Shown: positions 41,993-53,947 of the stretch, piece by piece
Numbering within the stretch: the first letter of the stretch is position 1
How the letters are laid out: each line of letters starts with the position of its first letter
Assembly: GCF_027579695.1 (NCBI RefSeq)
Contig: NC_083569.1
Span: 71,497,149 to 71,561,148 of the forward strand
DNA: 64,000 bases
From: Neoarius graeffei
Taxonomy: Eukaryota; Chordata; Actinopteri; Siluriformes; Ariidae
Reading direction: 5' to 3'
Notes under the pieces: model-generated
Seen by the model: only the letters and a program-made list of their open reading frames with translations
What the model was told of the DNA's origin: nothing
Databases searched by the model: none
Made by a program: the position numbers and the translations under genes

Positions 41993-43227
41993 AGTTTTTA
42001 AAAAATTAGAATAACAAGCCCTTGCTGGCTGAAGTCACTGTTTACAGATGGAGAGCTAATCAACAGAAACCGAGGTGAGCGTTTCATCAAAGGTTGGTGC
42101 GTGTTTAATTTTAACAGTGACGTTTAATGATGTTTTTATAATTAATTTAGAAAGCAAGTTTCATAAAACTTTGATAAATACTTGGAGCCACAGCATGGTC
42201 AAAACACCGAGTCCACTCCTCGGTTCTTTGAATTTCCCTGACAAAGTGTTGATGTGGTTGTGTAGTTATTTCTCCAGCTGCTGTCCTTAATTACATTCAT
42301 TGCTCTTAAAACTATAATGAAACAACTTTTTTTTTCTCCAATTAAAAAAACAAAAACCCAGAACTATGGTCTGGAGAAGAGTCCAGAGTGGATTAGAGCC
42401 ACATCTCTAACTACTCTCCCACACCTGTCAAACTAGACACACCTTTTTTTTTTTGGTGTGAGTGTGAATACAAGTACACCTCAGTGACAGTGCATAGTCT
42501 GTAAGAGAGGAAAAGAATGTGAAAGAGCAGGAATGATGAAGACGGCATGGTTTCTTTTTCACCTGGAATTTTTGTTTTTACACACATGCAAACAAAAGAC
42601 TATAATGTGTACAGCGCACGCATAAGCAATGCTATTTCGAAACCTTACTGCAGGCATCATGTGATCTGGAAACCAAGGCCTTTTCCTCATCATAACTTTC
42701 ATTTTAATATCAACTATGGGCATGATTGAAAATTTGAACTTGAAAATTAAACACTGAGTCACACCAGGATGTGTACATGCCTGTCATTTAATACGTGACC
42801 TGCATCTCGTCTTTCCCGTAGTGTTACACACCCACATCTCGTTGTACGATCACATGAATAAAGAATAGCAATGGCTACGGAAACGGCAGTGCTTGGCAAA
42901 GACGAGGAGTGTGTGGACAATTGTAAAAACACGCGCGTATGTACAAGCCCATCTGCACCCAGCTATTTTTCAACCATTATAAATTTACCGGAACCAATTC
43001 TCTCCACTCTCCTTCACTGTGCAGTGTGAATTATTTGTAAGCTGTGTGAGTGTGTGGGTAGAGAGATGTCCTGGGCCAGTATCCAGTTGGCAGAGCCAGA
43101 GTACATGTCTCAGTCTGACATCCTTATTTAATATTAGGTCATCAGTCCTGAGGGGAAATCTGCTCTGTGTCTTTGTGAGCACATATTTCAAAATTTTTTT
43201 TTTTTTTTGTGTGTGTGTGTGTGAGAG

Positions 43228-43273
<46 letters not shown>

Positions 43274-45501
43274 CTAATAATCATATTGTATGACCTCCCC
43301 ACCAATCAGGCCAGGTTGAAGCTGGTTACTAAGGAAGCTCTCAAATTTCAGTATTTTCACTTTCGCTCTGTCGGACCTCTGATGTTTTCGCGACCTCTTC
43401 CCTATGCCTTGGTGCCTTAAAGCAGCTACTTGGCGCCTGCTCTTTCTTTGAGGTCGTGTCCTGGCCTCCACTGTGCTATTGACTCCAGACTCCTCTCCAT
43501 CTGGCTAAATGGCAAAAGCGCGAATATGTGCGAGAGTACCTAAACACTCTGACACAGCGCAGTCTTAACTTTCCACTTCATTTTCATCTAAATATTTTAA
43601 ATAAATGGTGGCTCACGCATCGGCTTTTCCTCCCTCTATAGATCCTGCGCCTCAGTCTGTTGTCTTTCATGCATTTATTTTGTCACTGCTTTGCACAAAA
43701 GGATACACAGACGTCTCATTTATGGTGAAGAGAAATTCAGACCCAGCATTAACATCGTTCCATGACTGTGCCTTGGTATCGTCTAGTGAGTGTGTGAAAA
43801 GGGGCTTTGTTGAGAGAGCAGGGGAACATAACCAGACAGCCATCGTGTGTTCTTCTGAGAAGACGATAAAGGCTGTCAAAGGCTGTCAATGGCTGTCTTC
43901 AGGGTCAAAACATGACACAAAAGACACAATTGCAGTGTTCAGTGATGGAATTTGAACTGACTGTATCTCTTATTAGCCACATTGTGACATTTTAATCTGT
44001 ACTAATCAGTTTCACAAAAGAAAAAGGATAACCGTTGCAATCACTGGTTTACAGAGAGGGTGTGTGCGTGTGTGTAAGCAAGGTTAAAGCCTGTGAGCCG
44101 ATCTCCCTTTAAAAAAAAAAAAAAACTGACTAGTGGCTTTACCTTCCTCTATTTCTCATTGTCCTTTATCACTTGTTTTGTTTCTGGTATACTGTACGTC
44201 ATCAGTGACTGTGTTTGGGTGTCTGGATCCCAACAATAAGACCATGAGAAATGGGGTACTACACTAATTGAGATGGATGTGCTTAAAAAACAGAAGGGTG
44301 TGTTAGGCTTGTGCAATATTGATCCCCCCCCCAACGCTTGTGATTTGACATTTAAAAAATATCTTGATTTAAACAATTTAATCATCCAGAACCAATGGGC
44401 TAAAAAAGACAATACCCCGGAGGATGGGAGGGTGTAGTAATATCAGTTGAGCAGCGACGATTGCAAAACTCAGCTGGATGGTGGATTGATTTTTTTTTGT
44501 GTGTGTGTGAGATTTCTGTCGTAGTGCACAGAAAAGAAGTGAAAATAAATATTCAGTATAATCCTCATAAATCAGTTGCGTAATGTCCCCGCAGCTGACT
44601 GAAAATGTCTGAATACTGACGGGTGCAGGAGAGCATAAAAATCGTTTAAGCACTTTAGTTTTTAATCAGCATTAATGTTATTTCTAAAATGTTAGATTTG
44701 ACAATGCGTTGTAGACTTAATATTTTTGTCTTTTTTTTTTTTGAATTAACATTTTGGCTGTTTTTCAGTTTTAGAAGCTTTTTTTTTTTTTTTTGCCGGC
44801 ATCCCAAATATAGTTAAGTGATAAATATATACTTGTCTAATGTTAAATCTACTCATGCGTGTTCAGCATTAATGATCTCCAAACATTCTCCATTTACTAG
44901 AACAGAAAGAAAGGGCGCCTAATGGCATAAGGGACAGAGCTTCATGCTGGTGTGAATTAACATAGAATTCAAAACATCCGCGGAAATCATTCCACATTCA
45001 CGTTGATTGGTTCATCTCCTGTTTTTTTTTTTTTTATTGGAGTGGAGAAGACCTGGCGTTTTGGTGTGTTGTTATTGAGTGATAACTCGTACTAGTGTAC
45101 ATCAATGTTAAAGTAAGGAGCTGCTACAGAGGTTGGCATGTGTGTAAATATCACAGTAAACCTGTAACAGTGTAATATTTTGTAGACATTAAATCTCTAT
45201 CGCACCTGCCATGTGTGAGGAGGAGGAGCAGAGTAAAAAGAGGATGAGATGAAGAAAGAGATGAAGATGTCTTAAGGACTGTGTGCGTGCGTGTGTGCGT
45301 GCACCCATTTGCACGTTGCTTCTACAAAGAGTCCTGTGTCTTCCTGCTCCTCAGGGAAGTTTTCATTCTTCAAGCCCTGTGATAAAACACCTGCACTTCA
45401 TGTGATACACTTTATAAACACCCCGTGATCATCAGCCTCGCTTTTATAGTTTTAGTAGAGAGTTGCCATGTTTATAGATAAAAGGTTAAATGAAGTCTAA
45501 A
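41993..45501. other. Intronic sequence with TG/GA microsatellite
   Basis: Holds the TG/GA tract at 43208-43270 and several T runs (for example 44728-44741, 44779-44794 and 45021-45034). A 116-codon open frame at 43605-43955 has no domain pattern. Confidence 0.4.
43208..43270. repeat. (TG)n(GA)n compound microsatellite
   Basis: TG units run into about 17 GA units. Confidence 0.95.
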
Positions 45502-45880
45502 TCTCATCTCATCTCATTATCTGTAGCCGCTTTATCCTGTTCTACAGGGTCGCAGGCAAGCTGGAGCCTATCCCAGCTGACTACGGGCGAAAGGCGGGGT
45601 ACACCCTGGACAAGTCGCCAGGTCATCACAGGGCTGACACATAGACACAGACAACCATTCACACTCACATTCACACCTACGGTCAATTTAGAGTCACCAG
45701 TTAACCTAACCTGCATGTCTTTGGACTGTGGGGGAAACCGGAGCACCCGGAGGAAACCCACGCGGACACGGGGAGAACATGCAAACTCCACACAGAAAGG
45801 CCCTCGCCGGCCACGGGGCTCGAACCCGGACCTTCTTGCTGTGAGGCGACAGCGCCAACCACTACACCACCGTGCCGCCC
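45502..45880 (-). repeat. V-SINE, minus strand, close to family consensus
   Basis: Complete head, V-domain and 3' region with CTCATCTCATCTCATT tail. I could not read a convincing target duplication. Confidence 0.9.
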
Positions 45881-46601
45881 TGCACAAATCAGGAACCAGT
45901 AAAATGACTTCATATACGAATCTGCGCAAGGAAGCCGTCATCTAAAATAGCCAACAGCGCCCAGTTCTGTATTTTTTTCAGCCTGTTTATTTTCATAGTT
46001 CCGTACAATACTGCCTTTTTTTCCCCCCTTTTCCCTCCTCTTTCAGGGACAATGAGCTCATGCCTCAGGAGCTGCATTTATCTGCACTTTACTGTCTGTC
46101 TCTCTCCATCTGTAAACCCTGCTGACCTCCAGTTTTTAGCTCGCTCTCGCTCTTTTTCGCTCTCGCTCTTTTTCGCTCTCGCTGTCTCAAACACCCCCCT
46201 TCAAGCTGTTGGGTGAAAAAAATATTTAACTGTTTTTCAATTTTTTGTTGTTTTTCTATTTTAAACATCCACAGACCATGACTGAAGCCTAACATTTTCT
46301 TTCAGGTGTCTCTGTTGGGGGCCTGATGGCTCTGCCTTTTCAGCAGTGTCTGTAAGGGCTGTGACAGGCCAAACCAGTGTCAAAGAGCCAGTGCCACCTG
46401 ATAATCGCCTTCTGTTGCCTCAAGTCTTGTGCGAATAGTTGCAATCCAGCACACCACAGACTACATCTGGCAACCATTCTTGCATTCTGTGCTTCTTGAA
46501 TGGAATTAACTTAGCAGTAGTCTGTATTGGGGGGGGGGAAATCCTGTGTCCCAAATTGCATGTAGCTGCAGTAAATTGGACATCAAAGTAGCATGTAATA
46601 G
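45881..46601. other. Intronic sequence
   Basis: A CTCGCTCTTTTTCG-type short repeat at about 46140-46185 and a G run at 46530-46538. Nothing else. Confidence 0.4.
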
Positions 46602-46643
46602 CCAACAGTCAGGGGCGTCGTAGTGGGGGGAAAGGGGGACTAA

Positions 46644-47343
46644 GGCTACGTTTACATTAGACCGTATCTGTCTCGTTTTCTTCGCGGATGCACTGTCTGT
46701 TTACATTAAACCGCCTGGAAACGCCGGGAAACGGGAATCCGCCAGTGTCCACGTATTCAATCCAGATCGTGTCAGCTCCGGTGCTGTGTAAACATTCACA
46801 ATACGCGGATACGCTGTGCTGAGCTCTAGCTGGCGTCTCATTGGACAACGTCACTGTGACATCCACCTTCCTGATTCGCTGGCGTTGGTCATGTGACGCG
46901 ACTGCTGAAAAACGGCGCAGACTTCCGCCTTGTATCACCTTTCATTAAAGAGTATAAAAGTATGAAAATACTGCAAATACTGATGCAAATACTGCCCATT
47001 GTGTAGTTATGATTGTCTTTAGGCTTGCCATCCTTCCACTTGCAAGTGGTAAGTGATATGCGCTGGGATCACACACACAGCGGCTCAGTCCCGAATCACA
47101 GCTTGTTCACTTCACTCGCGTGCTCTGTGAGCTGCACAGGGCCGGAGTGCGCACCCTCCAGAGGGCACTCGCTGTTCAGGGCGGAGTGATTTGGAGCGCA
47201 GGATGCCTGCGGAGCCGAGCGTATCCGTGTATTGGTGTTGCTGTGTGCACGGGAATCGTGTATTGGTGTTGCTGTGTGCACACTAATCGTTTTAAAAACG
47301 TTAATCTGATGATCCGCTGATAGGGTCTAATGTAAACATGGGC
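46644..47343. mobile_element. Harbinger-type MITE inside the hAT
   Basis: Ends GGCTACGTTTACATTAGACC and GCCCATGTTTACATTAGACC are inverted repeats with TAA at 46641-46643 and 47344-47346. The interior has GCGGAT/ATCCGC motifs and a 30-bp direct repeat (CGTGTATTGGTGTTGC twice, 47225-47280). No coding exon recognised. Confidence 0.88.
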
Positions 47344-47346
47344 TAA

Positions 47347-47875
47347 GGCCTTTGCATGCTCTTGCGACAAGGCTTTCGCATATAGCTTTTCGCAGACAGT
47401 TGTAATTTATCGTTGAGCGGGGAGTTTAGGCGTGCGCGATGTTATTCACCGGCACAATGCAAGGGGGCATGAAGTCGCTAGGAGTAGTTGGTGGGTGTGG
47501 TTAGTGGAGTGTTTATCCTCCGGTTACTTATAATGACTAGAACTTTTTTTTTATAATGACTAGAACTGGAGTCGTATAGATGTACGTACTTCCTCGATCA
47601 ACCGCTCTTCGTGCTGCTCCATCTTCGCTCGTGTTTTTAAAAATGCTGGTCGTGAAAACAAACCAAACCGGGAAAGTAGGGAAGCGGAAGTGCGTGTACA
47701 GCGGATGTAGAGTGGACCAATCAGAGCCCTCTTGTCTGCGACGCTGTCTGCGAGGCTTCTGCGGTGGTCACAATTTTTGGGAGGTGCGCGCAGAGCGTCT
47801 GCGAAGGTGGGGGGGCTACGCAGACACTGTCTGCGACGCTATCTGCGAGGACTGCGTTGTCAGCATAAATTGGCC
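47347..47875 (-). mobile_element. MADF-exon MITE, copy 2
   Basis: Aligned to 1014-1548 over almost its full length, with the same end sequences. It begins directly at the right border of the preceding MITE. A segment around ATAATGACTAGAAC is duplicated with a T run (about 47530-47565). The exon start MEQHEERLI is kept, but a deletion changes the rest. Confidence 0.8.
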
Positions 47876-48632
47876 TTGAGTTACCAGGGCCCCAAGTGGG
47901 GGGAGGGCCCTTGAGGAGTCTGTAATTTTATTTTCCTTTAAATATCAATACCATTTAAAGATCACAATATATGTTGCTAACTAATGTAAATGTAATGTTT
48001 TGGGTAAATAAATCATTTGATTAATGGATTGAATTGTGTGTCCTAGCCTACATATAGTGTCTGGGGACAGGTTTAGTCCGCTTTCACCAGGCTTTTTAAC
48101 GTAGCGTTCATTCTGCTGAAGCCTTTGGTGGCATTTACTGTTACAACTTTTAGTCATTCTGCAAATAAAACAAAGATTCAGTGAAGTATTGTGTGATTAG
48201 GGTTTTTTTTATTCATTTAAGAGTTGTTAGATTAATGTGTGGCTACATAACTGACTGGACTGGTAGTACGCCCTTGTTGTTAGATACTTTCAGCATTGTT
48301 AACTGCTGAGCTTTTTTTTTGGGGGGGGCCCATGGCCACTGCTTGTGCACAGGGCCCAGAATTTGGTGCTATGCCCCTGCCAACAGTCACGGGGTTGGAC
48401 AAATCTTTTTTTTTTTTTTGGACAGCCGAAAAATTTCTTGTGTGCTTGCTCAGTTCCAAGTTTCAGTTACACTGACTAGGTGATGTGATGGCTAATGTAT
48501 TGTATTAATTATTAACTAGTTTGCATTAATACAGACTAGTAGAAATGTATGAGATATGGTGAGCTTGTTTTTCCCATGTGCAAAAGATGTTGAGTCCTAA
48601 CACCTTTATTTTCTCTCCATATGTTTAATCAT

Positions 48633-49000
48633 GGGCAGCACGGTGGTGTAGTGGTTAGTGCTGTCGCCTCACAGCAAGAAGGTCTGGGTTCGAGCCCCGT
48701 GGCCGGCGAGGGCCTTTCTGTGCGGAGTTTGCATGTTCTCCCCGTGTCCGCGTGGGTTTCCTCCGGGTGCTCCGGTTTCCCCCACAGTCCAAAGACATGC
48801 AGGTTAGGTTAACTGGTGACTCTAAATTGACCGTAGGTGTGAATGTGAGTGTGAATGGTTGTCTGCGTCTATGTGTCAGCCCTGTGATGACCTGGCGACT
48901 TGTCCAGGGTGTACCCCGCCTTTCGCCCGTAGTCAGCTGGGATAGGCTCCAGCTTGCCTGCGACCCTGTAGAACAGGATAAAGCGGCTAGAGATAACGAG
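48633..49000 (+). repeat. V-SINE, plus strand, 12-bp target duplication
   Basis: ATGTTTAATCAT flanks exactly (48621-48632 and 49001-49012). Complete from GGGCAGCACGG to GAGATAACGAG. Confidence 0.95.
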
Positions 49001-49334
49001 ATGTTTAATCATAAAGCGTATACCTGTTCTGCTAAATGCCTGTCTTACATGGGATTTTTTTTTTTTTTTGGCTTGGATCTGTTTTGTATTTCCATACAAC
49101 TGCATGTTCCTGATTCCGAAAAGATCATGTTATCGGCATATATTCATTATTCCCACTAGTAAAGAACTAACTATAGTTACAGCGTCGAGGAACCTTTCAC
49201 CATTATGAAGCGCAGTACAATTAAACTTGCATATCAAAAGGCAAACTTTTAATATGTGAAAGTCAACAAGTAGGTTGTTTGTTGTCTTCTGGAACTTGAA
49301 TCTATTTGTCTGCCAGGCAGCTACGAGTAAAAAA

Positions 49335-49442
49335 AGAACAGCGTTATTCATCACACGTACACCTTGTGAAATTCCTCTCTGCATTTAACCCAGCTGAAGC
49401 AGTGAACATACACATGCGTGTGCACACACATATGAGCAATGA

Positions 49443-49480
<38 letters not shown>

Positions 49481-49570
49481 AGAGCAATGGGCAGCCATGC
49501 TAACAGCACCCGGGGGGCAGTTGGGGGGTAGGTGCCTCGCTTAAGGGCACTTCAGCCTAAGGCCGCCCCA
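49335..49570. repeat. Fish interspersed repeat with (AC)n core
   Basis: GAAATTCCTCTCTGCATTTAACCC, the AC run at 49448-49478, GGGCAGCCATGCTAACAGCACC and TTAAGGGCACTTCAGCC form a well-known fish repeat. I cannot assign its class. It joins directly to a SINE fragment. Confidence 0.6.
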
Positions 49571-49757
49571 CAGTAACCTAACCTGCATGTCTTTGGACTG
49601 TGGGGGAAACCGGAGCACCCGGAGGAAACCCACACAGACACGGGGAGAACATGCAAACTCCACACAGAAAGGCCCCCGTCAGCTGCTGGGCTCGAACCCA
49701 GAACCTTCTTGCTGTGAGGCGACAGCGCTAACCACTACACCGCTGTGCTGCTCGTGG
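49571..49757 (-). repeat. V-SINE, 5' half only
   Basis: Contains only the head and central domain (TAACCTAACCTGCATG to CACCGCTGTGC). The 3' region is missing at the junction with the preceding repeat. Confidence 0.85.
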
Positions 49758-51131
49758 GGGGTGGGGAAACAAACAAACAAAAAAAAACTACACTTCCTAA
49801 TAGTCTGAACATGAAATATGCTGTACTTCGGTGCCCAGGCTAGTGATTTGCCCACCCCTAAGTCAGGTTAATGCAATGACTTTTATACAAAGTGAAGCAG
49901 CTACACGTCTAGCGCCCCTGTTGCAGTATAACGTGTAGGACCACCCATCCCCATGCGTTTCAATGACAAAATGGCCTCTTCCATGTCACTTTCATGTTGA
50001 CTGTCTTTCCATCTACAGTGTCCAATTTGAACAGTTAGTTTTCCCTATGCTGATATCTGCACATTTTTTAAAAACAATTTTCCTCAGGAAATTAGCCTTT
50101 AAAACAGTTATTCTACTATATCATAAGAAGGCATGGATATACTTGGGAATGAAGTGATTGACAGCCTTGGAGACACGCTGGATCTTTGTATTGGGAGAAG
50201 GGGGTGGGCTTACTCAGTGAGTAGGTGTACTTGACTTCGACTCTCATCTCTACTGAACAAACTCTGGCTCCAAATTTGACAACATAGCAGAGGACTTATT
50301 TCACTTCTATAGAATGGAAGGGCACGGAGCCTCGCCGTTCATGTTTTTTACCGTCATCGGTTTGATATTTTAGGCCCCCAGAAGCACACAACCTGGATTG
50401 CTAAAGAGAATTTTGTCCGCCAAAGGGCACTGACGCACCAAACCGATGTCTGCCATCGAATGCTCTTGAGCCTTGGAGCCTGTAGTTTTTCAGATGGGCA
50501 CTCGTCATATTAGCTGTATTTTTGTAACAATGGCAGAGAAAAGTGTTTCCTGACTATTTAAAAAAAGTTCACCAAGGAGTGCAAATTTTAGTGAGGCTAG
50601 ATTGTTCAGCTCCCAAACTGCATGGAACTCACACCAATTGTAGCACTAATGATCTTGATAAGTTTTGATCTTATTGCTACTTACTGCAGTAGTGCATGTT
50701 TGGGGCACAGGATTATACTGGATTTTTTGATTGAGTGCAGATTCCTGGTATGAATTGGAGGTGGTGTTTATTTGACCTCAGTTGCCATCAGCTCTTATGG
50801 CAGATACACTTTATGAACATTTTGTTTTTAAGACAACAGTAAGCTCTTTCCTCTGAGCCACCCTGAGCACCAGTTGGAAAAGATGCAGTGCTGGATTCAT
50901 GGGTCAAGAGTCACCCTCCCTGGTTGGTAGATGGTGTATGATGGGCAAGAGCTGACTGGTGGGTGGGAATTGGCAGATGACCAAATTGGAGGGGGGACGA
51001 ACAAACAAACAAGCCTACATCCACCAGCTTCTGTTTATTCGTACATTACTTCCTGGATGACAACGGGTGACATTTTGTCATGTTAATTTCTTTTCGCACG
51101 AATTATTTTGTATTTACCCTCTCTCTACTTC
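49758..51131. other. Intronic sequence, nothing recognised
   Basis: Short A runs only. Confidence 0.35.
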
Positions 51132-51143
51132 TCTCTTGCCACT

Positions 51144-51513
51144 CATCTCATTATCTCTAGCCGCTTTATCCTGTTCTACAGGGTCACAGGCAAGCTGGAG
51201 CCTATCCCAGCTGACTATGGGTGAAAGGCGGGGTACACCCTGGACAAGTCGCCAGGTCATCACAGGGCTGACACATAGACACAGACAACCATTCACACTC
51301 ACATTCACACCTACGGTCAATTTAGAGTCACCAGTTAACCTAACCTGCATGTCTTTGGACTGTGGGGGAAACCGGAGCACCCGGAGGAAACCCACGCGGA
51401 CACGGGGAGAACATGCAAACTCCGCACAGAAAGGCCCTCACCGGCCACGGGGCTCGAACCCGGACCTTCTTGCTGTGAGGCGACAGTGCTAACCACTACA
51501 CCACCGTGCCGCC
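51144..51513 (-). repeat. V-SINE with 12-bp target duplication
   Basis: TCTCTTGCCACT flanks exactly (51132-51143 and 51514-51525). Complete copy near consensus. Confidence 0.95.
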
Positions 51514-51525
51514 TCTCTTGCCACT

Positions 51526-53079
51526 AAACTAGCAAAATAAACTAGCAGATTTTAAAAAGTGCATCTTAAAGTTGTAACCAGGTGGTCACAGGGTTATGTA
51601 TTTGATGGCTATCTGTGATGTAGAGAGATAAAACAACATGCAGTCTGGTGTCTTACAAACCAGTTTATCCTATGATATTATTCGTGTTGGTTTAATTTCC
51701 TGTCTATCACTCAAACCACGCCATGACGATTATAGCACATCTATACCAGTCTCTGACTGTTGCCCTGTTAGAGAAATAAGGACACTGAGAACATTTTGTA
51801 TTTTTTGCACCATGGTGCAAAACTCTACACACCTTGTATCTGAGAAAAAAAAAAATTTCAAATAGTATGGTATTGCAGTTTTGTTTTTTTTTTTGGAGAA
51901 ACTTAGAGCTTAAAATGTAACCTATACCAGTATGAAACTAGTACGAATGCTTCAAAATCTTACCCCTCTTTCTTCATCCCCCCCCACACACACTTGAGTG
52001 ACACTCTTTGCTCTTCTTCACACCATGCTCCTTACCCACAACATCCCCCCCCCCCCCCCCCCCCCCAAATGCTGCTAACTGAGCTGAATGACTGCCACTA
52101 AAAGATTGGCTGAAAGCATTTTCAAACCTGCCCTTGCAGGGGCAATGCGACAAAAGTTTTCTTGACACAACTTTGCATTTTTACAGTCCGGAACTAATAG
52201 CTAATCCCCTACTGATCCCAGCTGGTATTCCATAGCTTTTTGTATGGGGAATCATGAATGACTTGATGAAGGACAGGGACGAGTATCCTGGGAGAAAAGG
52301 CTTCCTGCCAGGAGAGGAGACGTTTGGGGATAATGGATCCTCTCAGAGCTGTAGGGAAGGGGGTGGACGGTGAGATGAGAGGCAGTATGGAGTGGAGTGA
52401 GGGTACGGGTGACTGAGAGGAACTAGAGGGTGAGAGGACCGAAGTGCTGAAAGGAATGACAATCATTAAGACAGACTAAGAGTTGACAGATTTCCAGTGG
52501 CTGATGTATGGCTTTCTTGGAAGATTATTGAACAGATGATCCATGAAATTTCTGGAAAATCATATTTAATGGCTACCGTACTCCCCCTCAAACACACATG
52601 GAAGGGTTGGTTGTCTCTGAAAGATCCTCAACTTGGGGATCGCGACCCCACATTGGGTTGCTTGAGACGTAGATGGGTTCACAGGAGATTTTTACCAACC
52701 TTGATTATTTTTTAAAAAATAAATTGAAACCCCTTAAATTTTTTTTTAAACGACAGTAGGCTATTTGTCATTTGGAGCTCCTTGTAAACTCATTTTACAT
52801 CATGCCGCATCCAGTGTACCCCATGACACAGCTGATGCCTCCCCCCCCAAAAAAAAACAACCTTCAATCGTAATGATATACTCATCATCCATTTTAATGG
52901 AAATGCATGTACACCTGCTCATTCATGCAATTATTCATTCAGCCAATCAGCTGGAAGCAATGCATAAAATCATGCAGTTATAGGTCATCAATTAACGTTA
53001 ACATGCTTTTCTGCTAACCGCAGTTGCATAGCGTGGTTATTTGACTTGGTGTAGCCTTCCAGCCAGCATTTTACAGTGT
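51526..53079. other. Intronic sequence
   Basis: C run of 22 nt at 52045-52066. An exon-like segment at 52498-52560 (listed separately). Otherwise nothing. Confidence 0.4.
52498..52560 (+). other. Exon-like segment paired with 55140-55199
   Basis: Preceded by TTTCCAG. In the frame that would follow exon 1 (phase 1) it reads (V)ADVWLSWKIIEQMIHEISGK. The counterpart at 55140 reads (V)AEVTLLDLIEETIHEVSGK before a stop. The two resemble each other by eye at about three quarters of positions. May be chance, an old duplicate, or part of an unrecognised repeat. Confidence 0.25.
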
Positions 53080-53164
53080 ATAGAGGATGTGCAGTCACGT
53101 GACCCATCCGTGTTTACTCCGCCATATTGGATGGCTTCAGGATTGTTTACCTTGCGCGAGCGTA

Positions 53165-53548
53165 ATGGATCCAGAGAGTAATCCCCAAGAAAATTCGGAA
53201 AATACCCCATCTACATCGCGCGATAACTTGTCTAAGTTTGTTCAGCATCTTGAAGGTGACGTGAGGCAGCGTTACGTGGAAAAGTGTTCCAGGTTGGGGA
53301 TCGCAGATCCGTACAACTTGCTGCAATCCTTGTTCAGGGAAATTCGGAGCTGCGGTGCCGGCGATTTGCCCGATCTGGCCTACCACGACATTTACAATTT
53401 TCTCGTTAATCGTGAATCGTGTTACACTGGCAAAGCCCTCAAAGCTTACAAGAGCCTGGAAGCTTATAAATATTTTGTTGCGGGATGGGTATCCCAACTA
53501 TACCTCTGGAAGGTTCCGAAGAAGAATGTCTACTTGATAACCTCACGG
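53165..53548 (+). pseudogene. First exon of transposon accessory gene
   Basis: 128 codons, open throughout: MDPESNPQENSENTPSTSRD, then KFVQHLEGDVRQRYVEKCSR, GIADPYNLLQSLF, YHDIYNFLVN, and YTGKALKAYKSLEAYKYFVA, ending at 53548 before GTAAGT. The DPY...DIYNFL...KAYKSLEAY signature is the N-terminal region of large fish proteins that I recall as carrying SWIM and YqaJ-type nuclease domains. The homologous exon at 12332-12640 is frameshifted; this one is intact, but the rest of the gene is missing. I chose this ATG because the upstream ATG (53087) lies in the inverted end. Confidence 0.65.
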
Positions 53549-53769
53549 GTAAGTGGCATTAAGACGTTTATCATAAAGAGACTATGCAGGACGTTTTATC
53601 GTAAGAATGTTCGAAATCTAAACTCAGTTCCAGATAATGACAGGGTTGTAAATATGTATGTTTTTATCTGAAAAAAATATCACAAATCACCGACTATGCA
53701 GTTATCATTCAATCCGAAGATCAACTTAACAGATGTACTAGGAGTATTGAATTAGAAGATTACACCTAC

Positions 53770-53947
53770 CTGATATGAAGTGTTCACTACAAATTCGGCT
53801 GGTAGAACTGGGGTACCAGTTTTCTCTTCTCACAGCGGACACCCATTTTGCGCGTCTCTCCTCGTCTGCGGGGAATCTATAAAATGACAGGCCCTCCTTT
53901 TGGCCCTGTCTATTGGTACAACCAAATGCTGAACAAGATATAACCAT
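53770..53947 (-). pseudogene. THAP-domain first exon (transposase N-terminus)
   Basis: 59 codons plus one base, starting MVISCSAFGCTNRQGQKEGL, followed by FYRFPADEE, KWVSAVRRENW and ICSEHFIS before a GTAGGT donor. This is a THAP zinc finger: C5, C10, C53 and H56 are the C2CH zinc ligands, and P26 and W35 are conserved core residues. The last part of the domain would come from the next exon, which is gone. THAP domains bind transposon ends in several superfamilies. It lies opposite the exon at 53165, and the frame is intact. Confidence 0.8.

Larger units (their letters stand above)
46610..48379. mobile_element. hAT-type element hosting two MITEs
   Basis: CCAACAGT flanks exactly on both sides (46602-46609 and 48380-48387). 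Ends are CAGGGGCGTCGTAG and, read inward, CAGGGGCATAGCACC. An exact 8-bp duplication and CAGGGG ends identify hAT. Its interior outside the nested MITEs has no ORF, so it is non-autonomous. Confidence 0.92.

Noticed and set aside
43605..43955. 116-codon plus-strand ORF
   Set aside because: No splice context, no domain pattern, and composition typical of chance frames.
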